Part shown: positions 55,173 through 63,999 of the stretch, piece by piece
How positions within the stretch are numbered: the first letter of the stretch is position 1
How the letters are laid out: each line of letters opens with the position of its first letter
Assembly (NCBI RefSeq): GCF_000378505.1
Contig: NZ_KB899990.1
Span: forward strand, 248,001-312,000
From: Modicisalibacter luteus DSM 23508
GTDB lineage: Bacteria > Pseudomonadota > Gammaproteobacteria > Pseudomonadales > Halomonadaceae
Direction: 5' to 3'
Length of the DNA stretch: 64,000 nt
Notes under the pieces: model-generated
The model's database searches: none
Seen by the model: the letters and a program-made list of their open reading frames with translations, nothing else
Told to the model about the DNA's origin: nothing
Program-made: the position numbers and the translations under genes

Positions 55173-55865
55173 ATGAGCAATACGGTCTCTTGCGGCACGC
55201 CCGAAGCGCCTCGCGATCAGTTGGCCGCGCAGCTCGCCGAAGCCGTGGCCGGTGCGTTGCTCGCCGATCTGGCGACGCAGGAACGCGTCTTGCTGGTGGT
55301 GTCCGGTGGCTCGACGCCAGTGCCGTTCTTTCATCGCCTCGCCTCCATGGATCTGCCTTGGGAGCGGGTCGATGTGACACTGGCCGATGAACGCTGGGTC
55401 GCCGAGGACGCCAAGGACAGCAATGCACGTCTGGTCCGTGAAAATCTGCTCCAAGGGCCGGCGGCGGCGGCGAGTTTCCATTCGCTGACGACGGCAGACA
55501 GCACGCCGGAGGTGGGTGCGCCGCAGGTGGCCAGCCGAATCGCCGACCTGCCATGGCCGGCCAGCGTCGTCATCCTGGGCATGGGGAGCGACGGGCATAC
55601 CGCCTCGCTGTTTCCCGACAGTGGCGAGTTGGGGCTGGCACTGAGTACCGATGAAGCCACGGTTGCGGTGCGTGCACCAAGCGTGCCCCAGCCACGCATT
55701 ACCCTGAGTGCAGGGCTACTGCATCAGGCGCGTCGCCACGTACTCCACATCGCCGGTGACGACAAGCGTAGCGTGTTGGCCAGGGCGATGGCCGGCGACG
55801 ATGTTCGTGAATTGCCCATTCGCGCCTTTCTAGCCTGTCCTCTTGCCGTTTACTGGGCGCCCTGA
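55173..55865 (+). CDS. pgl: 6-phosphogluconolactonase
   Basis: A 230-residue lactonase of the PGL/DevB kind: VSGGSTPVPFF near residue 49, DERWV and the GMGSDGHTASLFP motif. It hydrolyses the lactone from zwf to 6-phosphogluconate. It is read with zwf, starting one base after its stop. Confidence 0.94.
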   Translation: MSNTVSCGTPEAPRDQLAAQLAEAVAGALLADLATQERVLLVVSGGSTPVPFFHRLASMDLPWERVDVTLADERWVAEDAKDSNARLVRENLLQGPAAAASFHSLTTADSTPEVGAPQVASRIADLPWPASVVILGMGSDGHTASLFPDSGELGLALSTDEATVAVRAPSVPQPRITLSAGLLHQARRHVLHIAGDDKRSVLARAMAGDDVRELPIRAFLACPLAVYWAP

Positions 55866-55884
55866 ACCGTTTCCGGAGCCAGAT

Positions 55885-56544
55885 ATGACCATCGAAAAAC
55901 AATTGCCATCGACCCGCACGTCCGAGCTTGACAGCATCTGTTCCAAGGCGGAAATCATTCCTGTACTCACCATCGAGCGTCTGGAAGACGCCGTGCCGCT
56001 GGGGCGTGCCCTGTTCGAGGGTGGCCTGCCGGTCCTTGAGGTTACCCTGCGCACCGATTGCGCCCTGGAGGCTATACGACGCATGCGCGAGGCACTGCCG
56101 AAGGCCAGCATCGGGGCGGGAACTATCCTGACCACTGCTCAGTACCGTCAAGCCGAGCAGGCCGAGGTGGATTTCGTGGTGACGCCGGGGGCGACCGATG
56201 CCCTGTATCGCTATGGCGTGAGCAGCCCGGTACCGATGTTACCGGGCGTGGCCACCATTTCCGAGCTGATGAACGGCTGGCAGTACGGCTACCGGCGTTT
56301 CAAGTTCTTCCCGGCCGAGTCTAGCGGCGGCGCTGCAGCACTCAAGTCGTTTGCCGGTCCGATCTCCGAGGCAAAGTTCTGCCCCACCGGCGGCATCACG
56401 CCGGATAACGCGCAGGACTATCTCAAGCTGCCCAACGTCATGTGCGTGGGCGGCTCCTGGATCACGCCGAAGAAGCTGGTCGACGCCGGAGACTGGGACG
56501 GCATTTGTCAGTTGGCCCAGGAGGCCGTCGCCCGCTTCAGCTGA
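55885..56544 (+). CDS. eda: 2-keto-3-deoxy-6-phosphogluconate aldolase
   Basis: A 219-residue KDPG/KHG aldolase: IIPVLTIERLEDAVPLGRAL, GGLPVLEVTLRTD with the catalytic Glu, and FFPAE preceded by FK with the Schiff-base Lys. It cleaves KDPG to pyruvate and glyceraldehyde-3-phosphate. Start 55885 follows CCGGAGCC, 19 bases after pgl. 6-phosphogluconate dehydratase (edd) is not in this block; the IlvD/Edd protein at 22163-23881 sits in another cluster. Confidence 0.95.
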   Translation: MTIEKQLPSTRTSELDSICSKAEIIPVLTIERLEDAVPLGRALFEGGLPVLEVTLRTDCALEAIRRMREALPKASIGAGTILTTAQYRQAEQAEVDFVVTPGATDALYRYGVSSPVPMLPGVATISELMNGWQYGYRRFKFFPAESSGGAAALKSFAGPISEAKFCPTGGITPDNAQDYLKLPNVMCVGGSWITPKKLVDAGDWDGICQLAQEAVARFS

Positions 56545-56593
56545 GCCGATCACGACGACACTAGCACTCTCTCGACAGCCTGAGCTGTTGTTC

Positions 56594-56619
56594 GGCCCGC
56601 CACTGGCGGGCCTTTTTTT
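56594..56619 (+). terminator. rho-independent terminator after eda
   Basis: GGCCCGCC-ACT-GGCGGGCC stem followed by seven T residues, 50 bases after the eda stop. It ends the zwf-pgl-eda transcript. The 56545-56805 gap holds no other visible signal. Confidence 0.9.
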
Positions 56620-56805
56620 GGTGATGCGCCTTCGCAACACTCCAAAGCCCTGGAGACAACCCACGCATATCCTGACGGGCCTCGATCATGCACTACCGGC
56701 AGATATGCTCCCTGAGCGACAGGAATCGAGCCTCTCGATAACGGCATGTACCGTCGTTTTGGCATAGCCTATGGGAAGATGCTTCATAATGAACGGGAGG
56801 ATTGG

Positions 56806-57441
56806 ATGCAGAGCATGGATTCAATAAGCGGTGCTGAACGTCTTTCCAGCCCCGCTGCGGCACGCAATCGAGAGCCTATCCTGGCCGTATTGAGGGAGGT
56901 GTTGCCCGAGCGCGGCAGAGTACTGGAAATCGCCAGTGGCAGCGGTGAGCACGCGCTTCACTTCGCGCGTCATCTGCCGTCTTTGCAATGGCAGCCGAGC
57001 GATCCCAGCGTTCAGGCATTGGATTCGATCACCGCCTGGCGCGACGCTGAACCGCTCACCAACCTTCTCGGACCGATCAGGCTGGATGTCACCGAACGGC
57101 CCTGGCCATGCCGGGACTTCGACGCTTTGGTCTGCATCAATATGCTCCACATTTCGCCTTGGCAGGCAGCTCAGGCCCTGCTGGCCGAAGCCGGTGAGCG
57201 TCTGCCCGCCGATGGTACGCTTTACCTGTATGGGCCGTTCCAACATCGTGACCAGCCACTGGCGCCAAGCAATGCCGACTTCGATGCCGACTTGCGGCGC
57301 CGCAATTCGCAATGGGGCATTCGCCACCTGGAGGATGTTCAGGCGGAAGGTGAGCGCCATGGTCTTGTGCTGGAACGCATCGTCGAGATGCCGGCCAATA
57401 ATCTGAGCGTGGTGCTGCGACGCCGGAACGAGGATGCTTGA
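56806..57441 (+). CDS. DUF938 SAM-dependent methyltransferase-like protein
   Basis: A 211-residue protein of the DUF938 family, a class I SAM-binding fold: VLEIASGSGEHALHFARHLPSLQWQPSDPS carries the SAM loop and acidic residue, and CINMLHISPW follows. The ATG at 56806 has GGGAGG upstream. The substrate is unknown. It stands alone between two terminators' regions. Confidence 0.87.
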   Translation: MQSMDSISGAERLSSPAAARNREPILAVLREVLPERGRVLEIASGSGEHALHFARHLPSLQWQPSDPSVQALDSITAWRDAEPLTNLLGPIRLDVTERPWPCRDFDALVCINMLHISPWQAAQALLAEAGERLPADGTLYLYGPFQHRDQPLAPSNADFDADLRRRNSQWGIRHLEDVQAEGERHGLVLERIVEMPANNLSVVLRRRNEDA

Positions 57442-57532
57442 TTAATCGGCCGCTGGCCCAAAGACTATGAGAACAAGGAAGGGTATCTGGCCAAGCTTGC
57501 CCGATGCGACAGACCATGAAAGGAGGCTTTCC

Positions 57533-57778
57533 ATGACCGATTTTTCCACGGAGTTTCGCATGCCCAAGGGTTGCCCCAGCTGCGGCAGCCATCTCATGCG
57601 AGTCTCCAAGGCGCGTGATCCGGACGATAAAGTGTTCTGTGCATCCTGCAACTCCTACGTCTGTCTGTATCGGGAGGCTGAAGATCGTCTCGACAACGAT
57701 CACAAGAGCCAGGCCGAGGATATGATTGAGAAGGTGACCAACAAGGACGAACGCGAGCTACCGCCGAAGCGTTCCTGA
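57533..57778 (+). CDS. small zinc-ribbon protein
   Basis: An 81-residue protein with two Cys pairs, CPSC (GCPSCG, residues 14-17) and CASC (FCASCN, about residues 36-39), consistent with one zinc ribbon, and a charged C-terminus. AAAGGAGG precedes the ATG. No family name is recognised. It ends 22 bases before the terminator at 57801-57838. Confidence 0.75.
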   Translation: MTDFSTEFRMPKGCPSCGSHLMRVSKARDPDDKVFCASCNSYVCLYREAEDRLDNDHKSQAEDMIEKVTNKDERELPPKRS

Positions 57779-57800
57779 GTACGAAGTCCGTTGGGATATG

Positions 57801-57838
57801 AAACGCAGACAGCCCGCCTAGGCGGGCTGTCTGCGTTT
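57801..57838. terminator. bidirectional terminator, 18-base stem
   Basis: Perfect inverted repeat of 18 bases (AAACGCAGACAGCCCGCC and its complement) around a TA loop, with T residues on one side and A on the other. It ends both the zinc-ribbon gene and the convergent PIN-PhoH gene. Confidence 0.92.
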
Positions 57839-57854
57839 TGCAGTAACAAAGTCG

Positions 57855-59261
57855 TTAGAGCAGGTCTTCTGCCGCCAGGGCCAGGCGTGAACGCTCGACA
57901 CTCTTGAGCGTAACGTGTCCGGCATGTGGCCAGTCGCGGAATCGCTCCACGACGGCCGCCATGCCACAGGTATTGGCGGTCAGGTAAGGGGTATCGATCT
58001 GACCGACGTTGCCCAGGCAGACGATCTTGGTGTTGCGCCCGGCCCTCGAGATCAGGGACTTGAGCTGCTTGGGTGTGAAGTTCTGCGCCTCGTCGATGAT
58101 CAGAAAAGTATCGTTCAGCGTTCGCCCGCGCATGAACGTAGGTGAACGAATCTGCACGCGTGAGCCGATCAATTGCCGCGTGGCGCCCTCGCTCCAACTC
58201 GAGGTGCCATCTTTTTCGTCGCGTAGCAGGTTGTCCATGTTGTCATGAAAGGCCCCCATCCAGGGCGACATCTTCTCCTCTTCGGTCCCCGGCAGAAAGC
58301 CGATGTCTTCGCCCATGGGAATCGGCGCCCGGGTGAACACGATGCGTTCGAAGAGCTTGGCGTCGAGCGTCTGCTGAAACGCCGCGGCCAGGGTCATGAA
58401 CGTCTTGCCGGTGCCGGCGTTGCCGGCGATGGTGACCAGGTCGATTTCCGGGTCCATCAGCAGGTTGAGCGTAAAGTTCTGGCGACTGTCATGGGCATGC
58501 ACGCCCCAGACGCCGGCATGGTGTCGATAGTTGGTCAGCAATTGCAGGCGTGCACGGCTGGGTGTCAGCTCGCGGACGATGGCCTCGAAGTCTGCCCCGT
58601 TATCGCTGTCGGACACCAGCATGCCGACATGCCAATCTTCCGGCATGTCGCCGCTGAGTTCGTAGAAGGTGTGGTGGTCGACGCGCTCTACCTGGACCTC
58701 GACGTTGAGCGCCTCCCATAGGCTCTTGCCGTCGCGGGTCGGCGTGTAGACCTTGACGCCATCGATCATCGCATCGCTATCGCTGAATACGCGATCGTTC
58801 AGATAATCCTCGACCGGCACGTTGAGAGCGGCGGCCTTGACGCGCAGGTTGATGTCCTTGGAAACGAGGATGACGGAAGCATCGGGGCGTTCGTCGCGCA
58901 GACGGCAGGTTTCCGCCAACAGTCGGTTGTCGGGGCTGTCGTCCAGGTGGTCCAGGGGTTTGAGGTCGTTGTAGCACAGAAAGCGCAGGCGTCCGGTCTG
59001 GCCGGTGCCGGGCAGGGGAATGCCACGCTGAATTTCGTCGAATGAAACATCGGAAGTGAGTTCGGAAAGGGTACGGCTTATCTGGCGGGCGGTGCGGGCA
59101 ATTTCACGAATGCCGTTCTTGTGTTTGTCGAGCTCCTCGAGCACGGTCATCGGGATGACTACGTCATGTTCCTCGAACTGGTATAGGGCGGCGGGGTCGT
59201 GGATAAGGACGTTGGTGTCGAGTACATAGAGGCGGTTCGCTTTCTTGTCGATTCGGACCAT
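57855..59261 (-). CDS. PIN-PhoH protein (YlaK/PhoH2 type)
   Basis: A 468-residue protein: N-terminal PIN-like nuclease domain (LYVLDTNVLIHDPAAL, residues 10-150) and C-terminal PhoH ATPase with Walker A GNAGTGKT, and LIIDEAQNFTP. Such PhoH2-like proteins unwind and cut RNA. ATG 59261 is used; the open frame upstream is unlike the family, and AAGGAG lies 13 bases before the ATG. Confidence 0.9.
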   Translation of the reverse strand: MVRIDKKANRLYVLDTNVLIHDPAALYQFEEHDVVIPMTVLEELDKHKNGIREIARTARQISRTLSELTSDVSFDEIQRGIPLPGTGQTGRLRFLCYNDLKPLDHLDDSPDNRLLAETCRLRDERPDASVILVSKDINLRVKAAALNVPVEDYLNDRVFSDSDAMIDGVKVYTPTRDGKSLWEALNVEVQVERVDHHTFYELSGDMPEDWHVGMLVSDSDNGADFEAIVRELTPSRARLQLLTNYRHHAGVWGVHAHDSRQNFTLNLLMDPEIDLVTIAGNAGTGKTFMTLAAAFQQTLDAKLFERIVFTRAPIPMGEDIGFLPGTEEEKMSPWMGAFHDNMDNLLRDEKDGTSSWSEGATRQLIGSRVQIRSPTFMRGRTLNDTFLIIDEAQNFTPKQLKSLISRAGRNTKIVCLGNVGQIDTPYLTANTCGMAAVVERFRDWPHAGHVTLKSVERSRLALAAEDLL

Positions 59262-59692
59262 CGGCGCAAGCACTCCTTGAAGTAACGGCAATAACGACGC
59301 TGACAGGTCAATATGACCGCCGGATGACCGGCTCCGGCGCATTGTCGGCATCGCCTCCTGACGTCGGCTTTTCTTGTGGTGGGGTTCCTCCTCGCATTGG
59401 CCTAACTCTCAAGATGCTATGTATGCTCCCGCTTCGCCAGTAGATTCTTTTAACGCTAGCGAGACGGCACCACAGACAAACCTCATCGATATACAGTGTT
59501 GGTTGTTCTTTCGAGTCCATGATGCTGGGCCAGCCAATGCTTGGCGGCCTGCTGCCCCACTATCGTGAAATGTGCAAAAAACGATCCTTCGCCGTTGAAT
59601 GTGCTCGGAGCTGAAGTGCTTGCATGCGTAGCCAGCCCCTACGTACGGATAGGGGCTGGCAGAGCGATGTGAGAGCCGACCATCGGCTTGGG
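59262..59692. other. 430-base region without a convincing gene
   Basis: Both flanking genes run on the minus strand. It holds the PIN-PhoH promoter/leader and a hairpin at 59631-59660 after the GH gene. Short open frames exist but no ribosome site or family match supports them. A small CCGG-rich inverted repeat (GCCGG-N4-CCGGC) is at 59319-59332. Confidence 0.4.
59631..59660 (-). terminator. hairpin after the glucosidase gene
   Basis: Perfect 11-base arms GCCAGCCCCTA / TAGGGGCTGGC with an 8-base loop, 33 bases after the stop at 59693 on the minus strand. There is no T-run after it on that strand, so it is a terminator candidate by position only. Confidence 0.55.
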
Positions 59693-61855
59693 CTAGACCA
59701 GCACGCTGACCTGAATGTCACCCTGCTTGCGTTTCACATTGACGCTGACATCGTTCTCATGGCGTGCCAACGCCAGGTCGAGGACGGCATGGCCGACTCG
59801 CAAGCTGCGTATCTCCAAGGTGTTGATCCAGGTTGGCAACAGGGGGTGATCGAAGCGAAGACGCGGGGCGTCAGCGGAGAAATGCAGTCCAAGGCATGCC
59901 TGCAGAAGGTGGAACACGGCCCCTGCCGCCCACGCCTGGGGAGAACAGGCGACAGGATAGCGCGTGGGCCCTTGGCCCGGCTCGCGTGCGAAGCCACAGA
60001 ACAATTCGGGAAGCCTGAAATCCTCCATGTGCATGGCCGCATCGAACAATCCGGTGATGACCCTGACTGCGGCAGCATGCTGGCCATAGCGGGCCAGGCC
60101 CTGGGCGATCATTGCATTGTCGTGTGGCCAGATCGAACCGTTGTGATAGGCCATCGGGTTGAAACGGGCTTCGCCTTCAGCCACCGTCCTGATGCCGAAT
60201 CCGTTGAAGCTCTTGTCGTTCAGCAAGGTCTCGGCCAGGCGAGCAGCGCGGGAGGGCAGTGCAATACCGCTCCATAACGCATGCCCGGCGTTAGAGCTGC
60301 GTATCTTGCAGGGTCGCTTGTTGCCATCGAGCGCCAAGGCATAGCTGCCGATATCATCACACCAGAAGGCCTCGTCGAAGCGCTGGCGTAGCCGTTCGGC
60401 CTGCGCCTGGAGCTGCTCGGCTTGGTGTGTCAGACCGAGCAGATGGGCCAGCCGGGCGGCTCCCAACTTGGCGGCATATACATAACCCTGTACTTCACAG
60501 AGGGCGATCGGCCCTGTGGCATCACTGCCATCCGCGTTGAAGACGGAGTCGGCGGAATCCTTCCAGCCTTGCTGGATCAGCCCGCCATGCCGGCTTGCCT
60601 CATATTCGATGAATCCGTCGCTGTCGATATCACCGTGTTGATCGATCCAGGCCAGGGCCTGCTCGATCGCCGGCCAGAGGTTCTCGATGAAGTCCCGGTC
60701 ACCCGTACGTGCGTAGTAGGCCTCGGCCAGCACCACGAATAACGGTGTCGAATCGATGCTGCCGTAGTAGTGCCGAAACGGCACCTCGCCGAGACGAGCC
60801 ATCTCACCATCTCGGGTTTCGTGCAGTATCTTGCCAGGCGTCGCATCCTTCCCCACATTCTCAGTCGTTGACTGAGTAGCAGCGAGATAGCCGAGCACAC
60901 CGCGGGCGAGGTCAGGGGCGAGCCAAAGTGTCTGCAGCGCAGTGATTAGCCCATCCCGACCGAATGCGGTACTGAACCAGGGCACTCCCGCATAAGGGTA
61001 AGGCCCGTGGGAAGTTTCGCTGACCAGCATATGCAGGTCGGCAGCTGACCGGTTCAGCCACTCATTGAACTGCTCATTATCGGAATAGAGTGCCCCAATC
61101 AAGGCGTAATCGCGATCCTTGCGCGTCTCGTGTGCCTGCATCACGGCATCGAAATCGTGGACTTGCTGCCGGGTGTCATCCGTGTCGCAGGCGACTGTGA
61201 TAGTCAGTGCCTGCGATTGGTGTGGCGAAAGCGTCAGCACAAAGACCAGTCTATGGCCCGCCTCATGAGGCTCGACACTCTGCGGCGCACGGTCAAAACG
61301 TACACGGGTATGGCGTAACCGGGCATCCAGGCCATGATAGCCAAGGCAGACTTCACGTTCGCCGTAGGACGGTTCAAGTCCCGTACCCCGCTGCGGGCGA
61401 GTATTGCCACGGACCTCGAAGATATCGGCATAGTCCCCATCCAAGGTCATGCCCAAGCGTAGCGTGATCGTGTCGTTGCCGTAATTCTTGGCTGTAATGC
61501 GCTCATACAGCACACCATGCCAGAGCGTTTTGGTGCGGCGAAGGTGCACCGTGTCCTCGGCGATATGGGGCGTGGAGGCCAAGGTCTGGTCGACCGAGAA
61601 GCGCTGGTTGTCCCGGCTAACGGCCGAGTTGAGTAGCACGGGCTGCTGGCCATCGACATCGAGTTCCAGGCGTGACAGATAGCGAGTACCTTCGTGATAG
61701 AGCCCCTGCTCGCCGAGCCCGACCGGCAGGATATCTCCCAGCCGGTCGAACAGGGCGAATGACTCGCCGTGCTTGAGCACTCGGGTTCGGGCATCGGCGC
61801 GCGAGGAACTGGCATTGACGTACCACTGCTCGTTGACGCGAATCATGTCGTCCAT
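59693..61855 (-). CDS. amylo-alpha-1,6-glucosidase/glycogen-debranching-like glycoside hydrolase
   Basis: A 720-residue protein with an N-terminal GDE-like beta domain (FALFDRLGDILPVGLGEQGLYHEGTRYLSRLELDVDG) and a C-terminal (alpha/alpha)6 domain with GVPWFSTAFGRDGLITALQ and NPMAYHNGSIWPHDNAMIAQG. The ATG at 61855 has AAGGAG 8 bases upstream and lies 11 bases after the GT4 stop. It probably acts on a short or branched glucan or a glucosyl solute. The precise substrate is unknown. Confidence 0.87.
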   Translation of the reverse strand: MDDMIRVNEQWYVNASSSRADARTRVLKHGESFALFDRLGDILPVGLGEQGLYHEGTRYLSRLELDVDGQQPVLLNSAVSRDNQRFSVDQTLASTPHIAEDTVHLRRTKTLWHGVLYERITAKNYGNDTITLRLGMTLDGDYADIFEVRGNTRPQRGTGLEPSYGEREVCLGYHGLDARLRHTRVRFDRAPQSVEPHEAGHRLVFVLTLSPHQSQALTITVACDTDDTRQQVHDFDAVMQAHETRKDRDYALIGALYSDNEQFNEWLNRSAADLHMLVSETSHGPYPYAGVPWFSTAFGRDGLITALQTLWLAPDLARGVLGYLAATQSTTENVGKDATPGKILHETRDGEMARLGEVPFRHYYGSIDSTPLFVVLAEAYYARTGDRDFIENLWPAIEQALAWIDQHGDIDSDGFIEYEASRHGGLIQQGWKDSADSVFNADGSDATGPIALCEVQGYVYAAKLGAARLAHLLGLTHQAEQLQAQAERLRQRFDEAFWCDDIGSYALALDGNKRPCKIRSSNAGHALWSGIALPSRAARLAETLLNDKSFNGFGIRTVAEGEARFNPMAYHNGSIWPHDNAMIAQGLARYGQHAAAVRVITGLFDAAMHMEDFRLPELFCGFAREPGQGPTRYPVACSPQAWAAGAVFHLLQACLGLHFSADAPRLRFDHPLLPTWINTLEIRSLRVGHAVLDLALARHENDVSVNVKRKQGDIQVSVLV

Positions 61856-61866
61856 GCGTAGACTCC

Positions 61867-62940
61867 TTACGCGGCCCGTAGACGGGTATTGCCACGAGGC
61901 CCGTTGCCAGAGTCGAGCAGCCGTTCGTAGCAGTGGACGTAGTTGCGTGCCATCGTGGATGCCGAGAAGCGTTGCTCGAAATACTGCCGGCAAGCGCGCC
62001 GATCGATGTTGTCGAGTTGGTCGAGCGCAGCGATAGCCTGCTCGACATCGTCGACCACGAAGCCGGAAACCCCCTCCTGCATGACTTCCGGCACGGAACC
62101 CTGGCGAAAGGCGATGACCGGGGTGCCGCAGGCCATTGCCTCGATCATGACCAGCCCGAATGGCTCTGGCCAAGTGATAGGAAACAGAAGCGCCTTGGCG
62201 TTGCCCAGGAAATCGTTCTTCTCACGCTCTCCGATCTCGCCGATAAAGTCGACCAGGGGATGTGAGAGCAGGGGCCGTACCTTCGTGTTGAAATATTCTT
62301 CGTCTACCTGGCTGTCGGTCGGCTTTGCCGCGATCCTGATTGGCGTACCGGTGCGCAGGGCGATTTCAATAGCGGTATGGGGCGCTTTTTCTGGCGAGAA
62401 GCGGCCAATGAAGGCGAGGTAATCGCCAGGCGCTTCGTTTAGCCGGTACAGCGTTTCGGGCAAGCCATGGTAGACGGTATCGAGCCAATTGACGTTCTTG
62501 AGTGGCAAGCGCTGGTGATTGGAAATCGACACCAGGGGCTCATTGGGGAAGCGCGCGAACAACGGATAGGCGTCTGCTATATCGAGACGACCATGAAGTG
62601 TGGTGAGGTGGGGCACGTCGAGATAGCGCAGGGGCAAAAAGTGGGCATGATAATCGGTGTGAAAGTGGATTACGTCGAAATCGCCGGCACGCTGCAGCAC
62701 GGTATCGATCTGGGCCAACAGGTGCGAGACACGATCGATGACACTGCTGTCGGTACGCAGCGAACGCTCCCTCAAGGGGACGAGAGTGGCCGATGTCTGT
62801 GAGTCGCCGCTGGCGAACAGCGTGACATCATGGCCCAGCGCAACCAACTCCTCGGTGAGATAGGAAACGACACGTTCGGTACCGCCGTACTGTTTGGGGG
62901 GAATGGCTTCGGTAAGCGGCGGAACTTGAGCGATCTTCAT
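61867..62940 (-). CDS. family 4 glycosyltransferase
   Basis: A 357-residue GT4 enzyme: N-terminal PPKQYGGTERVVSYLTEELVALGHDVTLFASGDS with the acceptor loop, DFDVIHFHTDYH, and a donor domain ending in FGLVMIEAMACGTPVIAFRQGSVPEVM (the EX7E motif). It makes an alpha-glucosyl or mannosyl product; with the glucosidase it could form a synthesis/turnover pair. Start codon 62940 is the ATG. Confidence 0.88.
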   Translation of the reverse strand: MKIAQVPPLTEAIPPKQYGGTERVVSYLTEELVALGHDVTLFASGDSQTSATLVPLRERSLRTDSSVIDRVSHLLAQIDTVLQRAGDFDVIHFHTDYHAHFLPLRYLDVPHLTTLHGRLDIADAYPLFARFPNEPLVSISNHQRLPLKNVNWLDTVYHGLPETLYRLNEAPGDYLAFIGRFSPEKAPHTAIEIALRTGTPIRIAAKPTDSQVDEEYFNTKVRPLLSHPLVDFIGEIGEREKNDFLGNAKALLFPITWPEPFGLVMIEAMACGTPVIAFRQGSVPEVMQEGVSGFVVDDVEQAIAALDQLDNIDRRACRQYFEQRFSASTMARNYVHCYERLLDSGNGPRGNTRLRAA

Positions 62941-63035
62941 CCTGAATATTCCTCCGATAAGTCACAACGGAAAAATGCCTACCAGAATGAAGCGAGTGTG
63001 GCAGCGAGCTAGACGGGGTTGCTTCATGCCGCACT

Positions 63036-63050
63036 CGCGCCTTCGGCGCG
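63036..63050. repeat. REP-like GC hairpin
   Basis: CGCGCC-TTC-GGCGCG perfect 6-base stem in the non-coding 62941-63234 stretch. It lies between the GT4 gene and nirD, close to two other inverted repeats. REP-type status is a guess. Confidence 0.35.
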
Positions 63051-63107
63051 GGCAAGCCTGCCGAGGGCGAGCTAAGCAATGAGGGTTCCAGATGAAAAAA
63101 TCAAGAG

Positions 63108-63153
63108 CGATACGCAGCGAAGCGAAACATGAGCGCTATCTCGCTGCGTATCG
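63108..63153. repeat. 13-base perfect inverted repeat with 20-base loop
   Basis: CGATACGCAGCGA and its complement TCGCTGCGTATCG, with a further AGCG/CGCT pair inside the loop. Located between nirD and GT4. It could be a mobile-element remnant, a REP/BIME-type repeat, or an RNA structure. Nothing in the surrounding sequence identifies it. Confidence 0.55.
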
Positions 63154-63184
63154 GAAGGAGTACATCGTCAGGGCTGAAGAGACA

Positions 63185-63225
63185 CTGCCACACCTGAACA
63201 GCGGTGCACGATTCGGGTGTGGCAG
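63185..63225 (-). terminator. hairpin just after nirD
   Basis: Perfect 10-base arms CTGCCACACC / GGTGTGGCAG, extended by TGAA/TTCG-type near pairs, 10 bases after the nirD stop. No T-run follows on the minus strand. Its position suggests an end for nirBD transcripts. Confidence 0.6.
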
Positions 63226-63234
63226 GAGAGGGCA

Positions 63235-63621
63235 CTAATGGGACAGCTTGACCATTACCTGGTCGCCGTCGAACCTGACGGGCCAAGTGCGTAGCTTCAC
63301 TGAATCATCCTCTACGCAGCGGCCATCCTTGAGGCGATAGTGCTGCTTGTAGAGCGGTGAGGCCACTACCGGCTCACCTTTTACGTCACCGATGATGCCG
63401 CGAGCGATGACGTTGGCCTTGCCTAGTGGATCGTGATTATCGACGGCGAACAGCTCGGTCTCGTAACCCGGTATGTAGAACAGGGCGACCTGGGCGGGGC
63501 CTGTCTCGGTTTCCAGCCAGGCGGCCACGCCGGAAAACTCGACCAGATCCGCCCAGGTGCACAATGCTTGCCAGTTCACGTCGGTCCCGGTCTTGGATTT
63601 GAGTGCGGTTGCAGTGCTCAT
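63235..63621 (-). CDS. nirD: nitrite reductase [NAD(P)H] small subunit
   Basis: A 128-residue NirD, a Rieske-like small subunit of assimilatory nitrite reductase: WADLVEFSGVAAWLE, LFAVDNHDPLGKANVIARGIIGDVKGEPVVASPLYKQHY. The iron-sulfur Cys/His pairs of true Rieske proteins are replaced, as is normal for NirD. It follows nirB by 15 bases and completes the NADH-dependent nitrite to ammonium enzyme. Confidence 0.95.
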   Translation of the reverse strand: MSTATALKSKTGTDVNWQALCTWADLVEFSGVAAWLETETGPAQVALFYIPGYETELFAVDNHDPLGKANVIARGIIGDVKGEPVVASPLYKQHYRLKDGRCVEDDSVKLRTWPVRFDGDQVMVKLSH

Positions 63622-63636
63622 GGTTCTCTCCTCGAA

Positions 63637-63999
63637 TTAAGCCGGACGCAGCTGGCCGCGCTCTTCCGTCACGATAATGTCCGGATCGGGGCGCTGATCA
63701 TTGACGAAGCTCCGGAAACGCTTGAGTTTCTCCGGGTCCTTGATCGCATTGGCCCACTCGCATTCGTAGTTGTCGATGACGGTCTGCATCTGGCTTTCGA
63801 GGTCCTCGGCCAGGCCCAGACTGTCGTTGATTACCACGTCCTTGATGTAATCGAGGCCGCCCTCGAGATTCTCGCGCCATACCGAGGTGCGTTGCAGACG
63901 GTCGGCGGTGCGCACGTAGAACATCAGGAAGCGGTCGATGTATTTGACCAGTGTCTCGTCATCGAGGTCGGTGGCGAGCAGTTCGGCATGGCGCGGGCG
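63637..63999 (-). CDS. nirB: nitrite reductase [NAD(P)H] large subunit, C-terminal end (5' part outside window)
   Basis: An open frame reaches the window edge and encodes 120 residues before the stop. The sequence LVKYIDRFLMFYVRTADRLQRTSVW and NDSLGLAEDLESQM is the typical C-terminal end of NirB, the FAD, iron-sulfur and siroheme subunit that reduces nitrite to ammonium. The catalytic cysteines lie beyond the window. Confidence 0.92.
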   Translation of the reverse strand, partial: RPRHAELLATDLDDETLVKYIDRFLMFYVRTADRLQRTSVWRENLEGGLDYIKDVVINDSLGLAEDLESQMQTVIDNYECEWANAIKDPEKLKRFRSFVNDQRPDPDIIVTEERGQLRPA

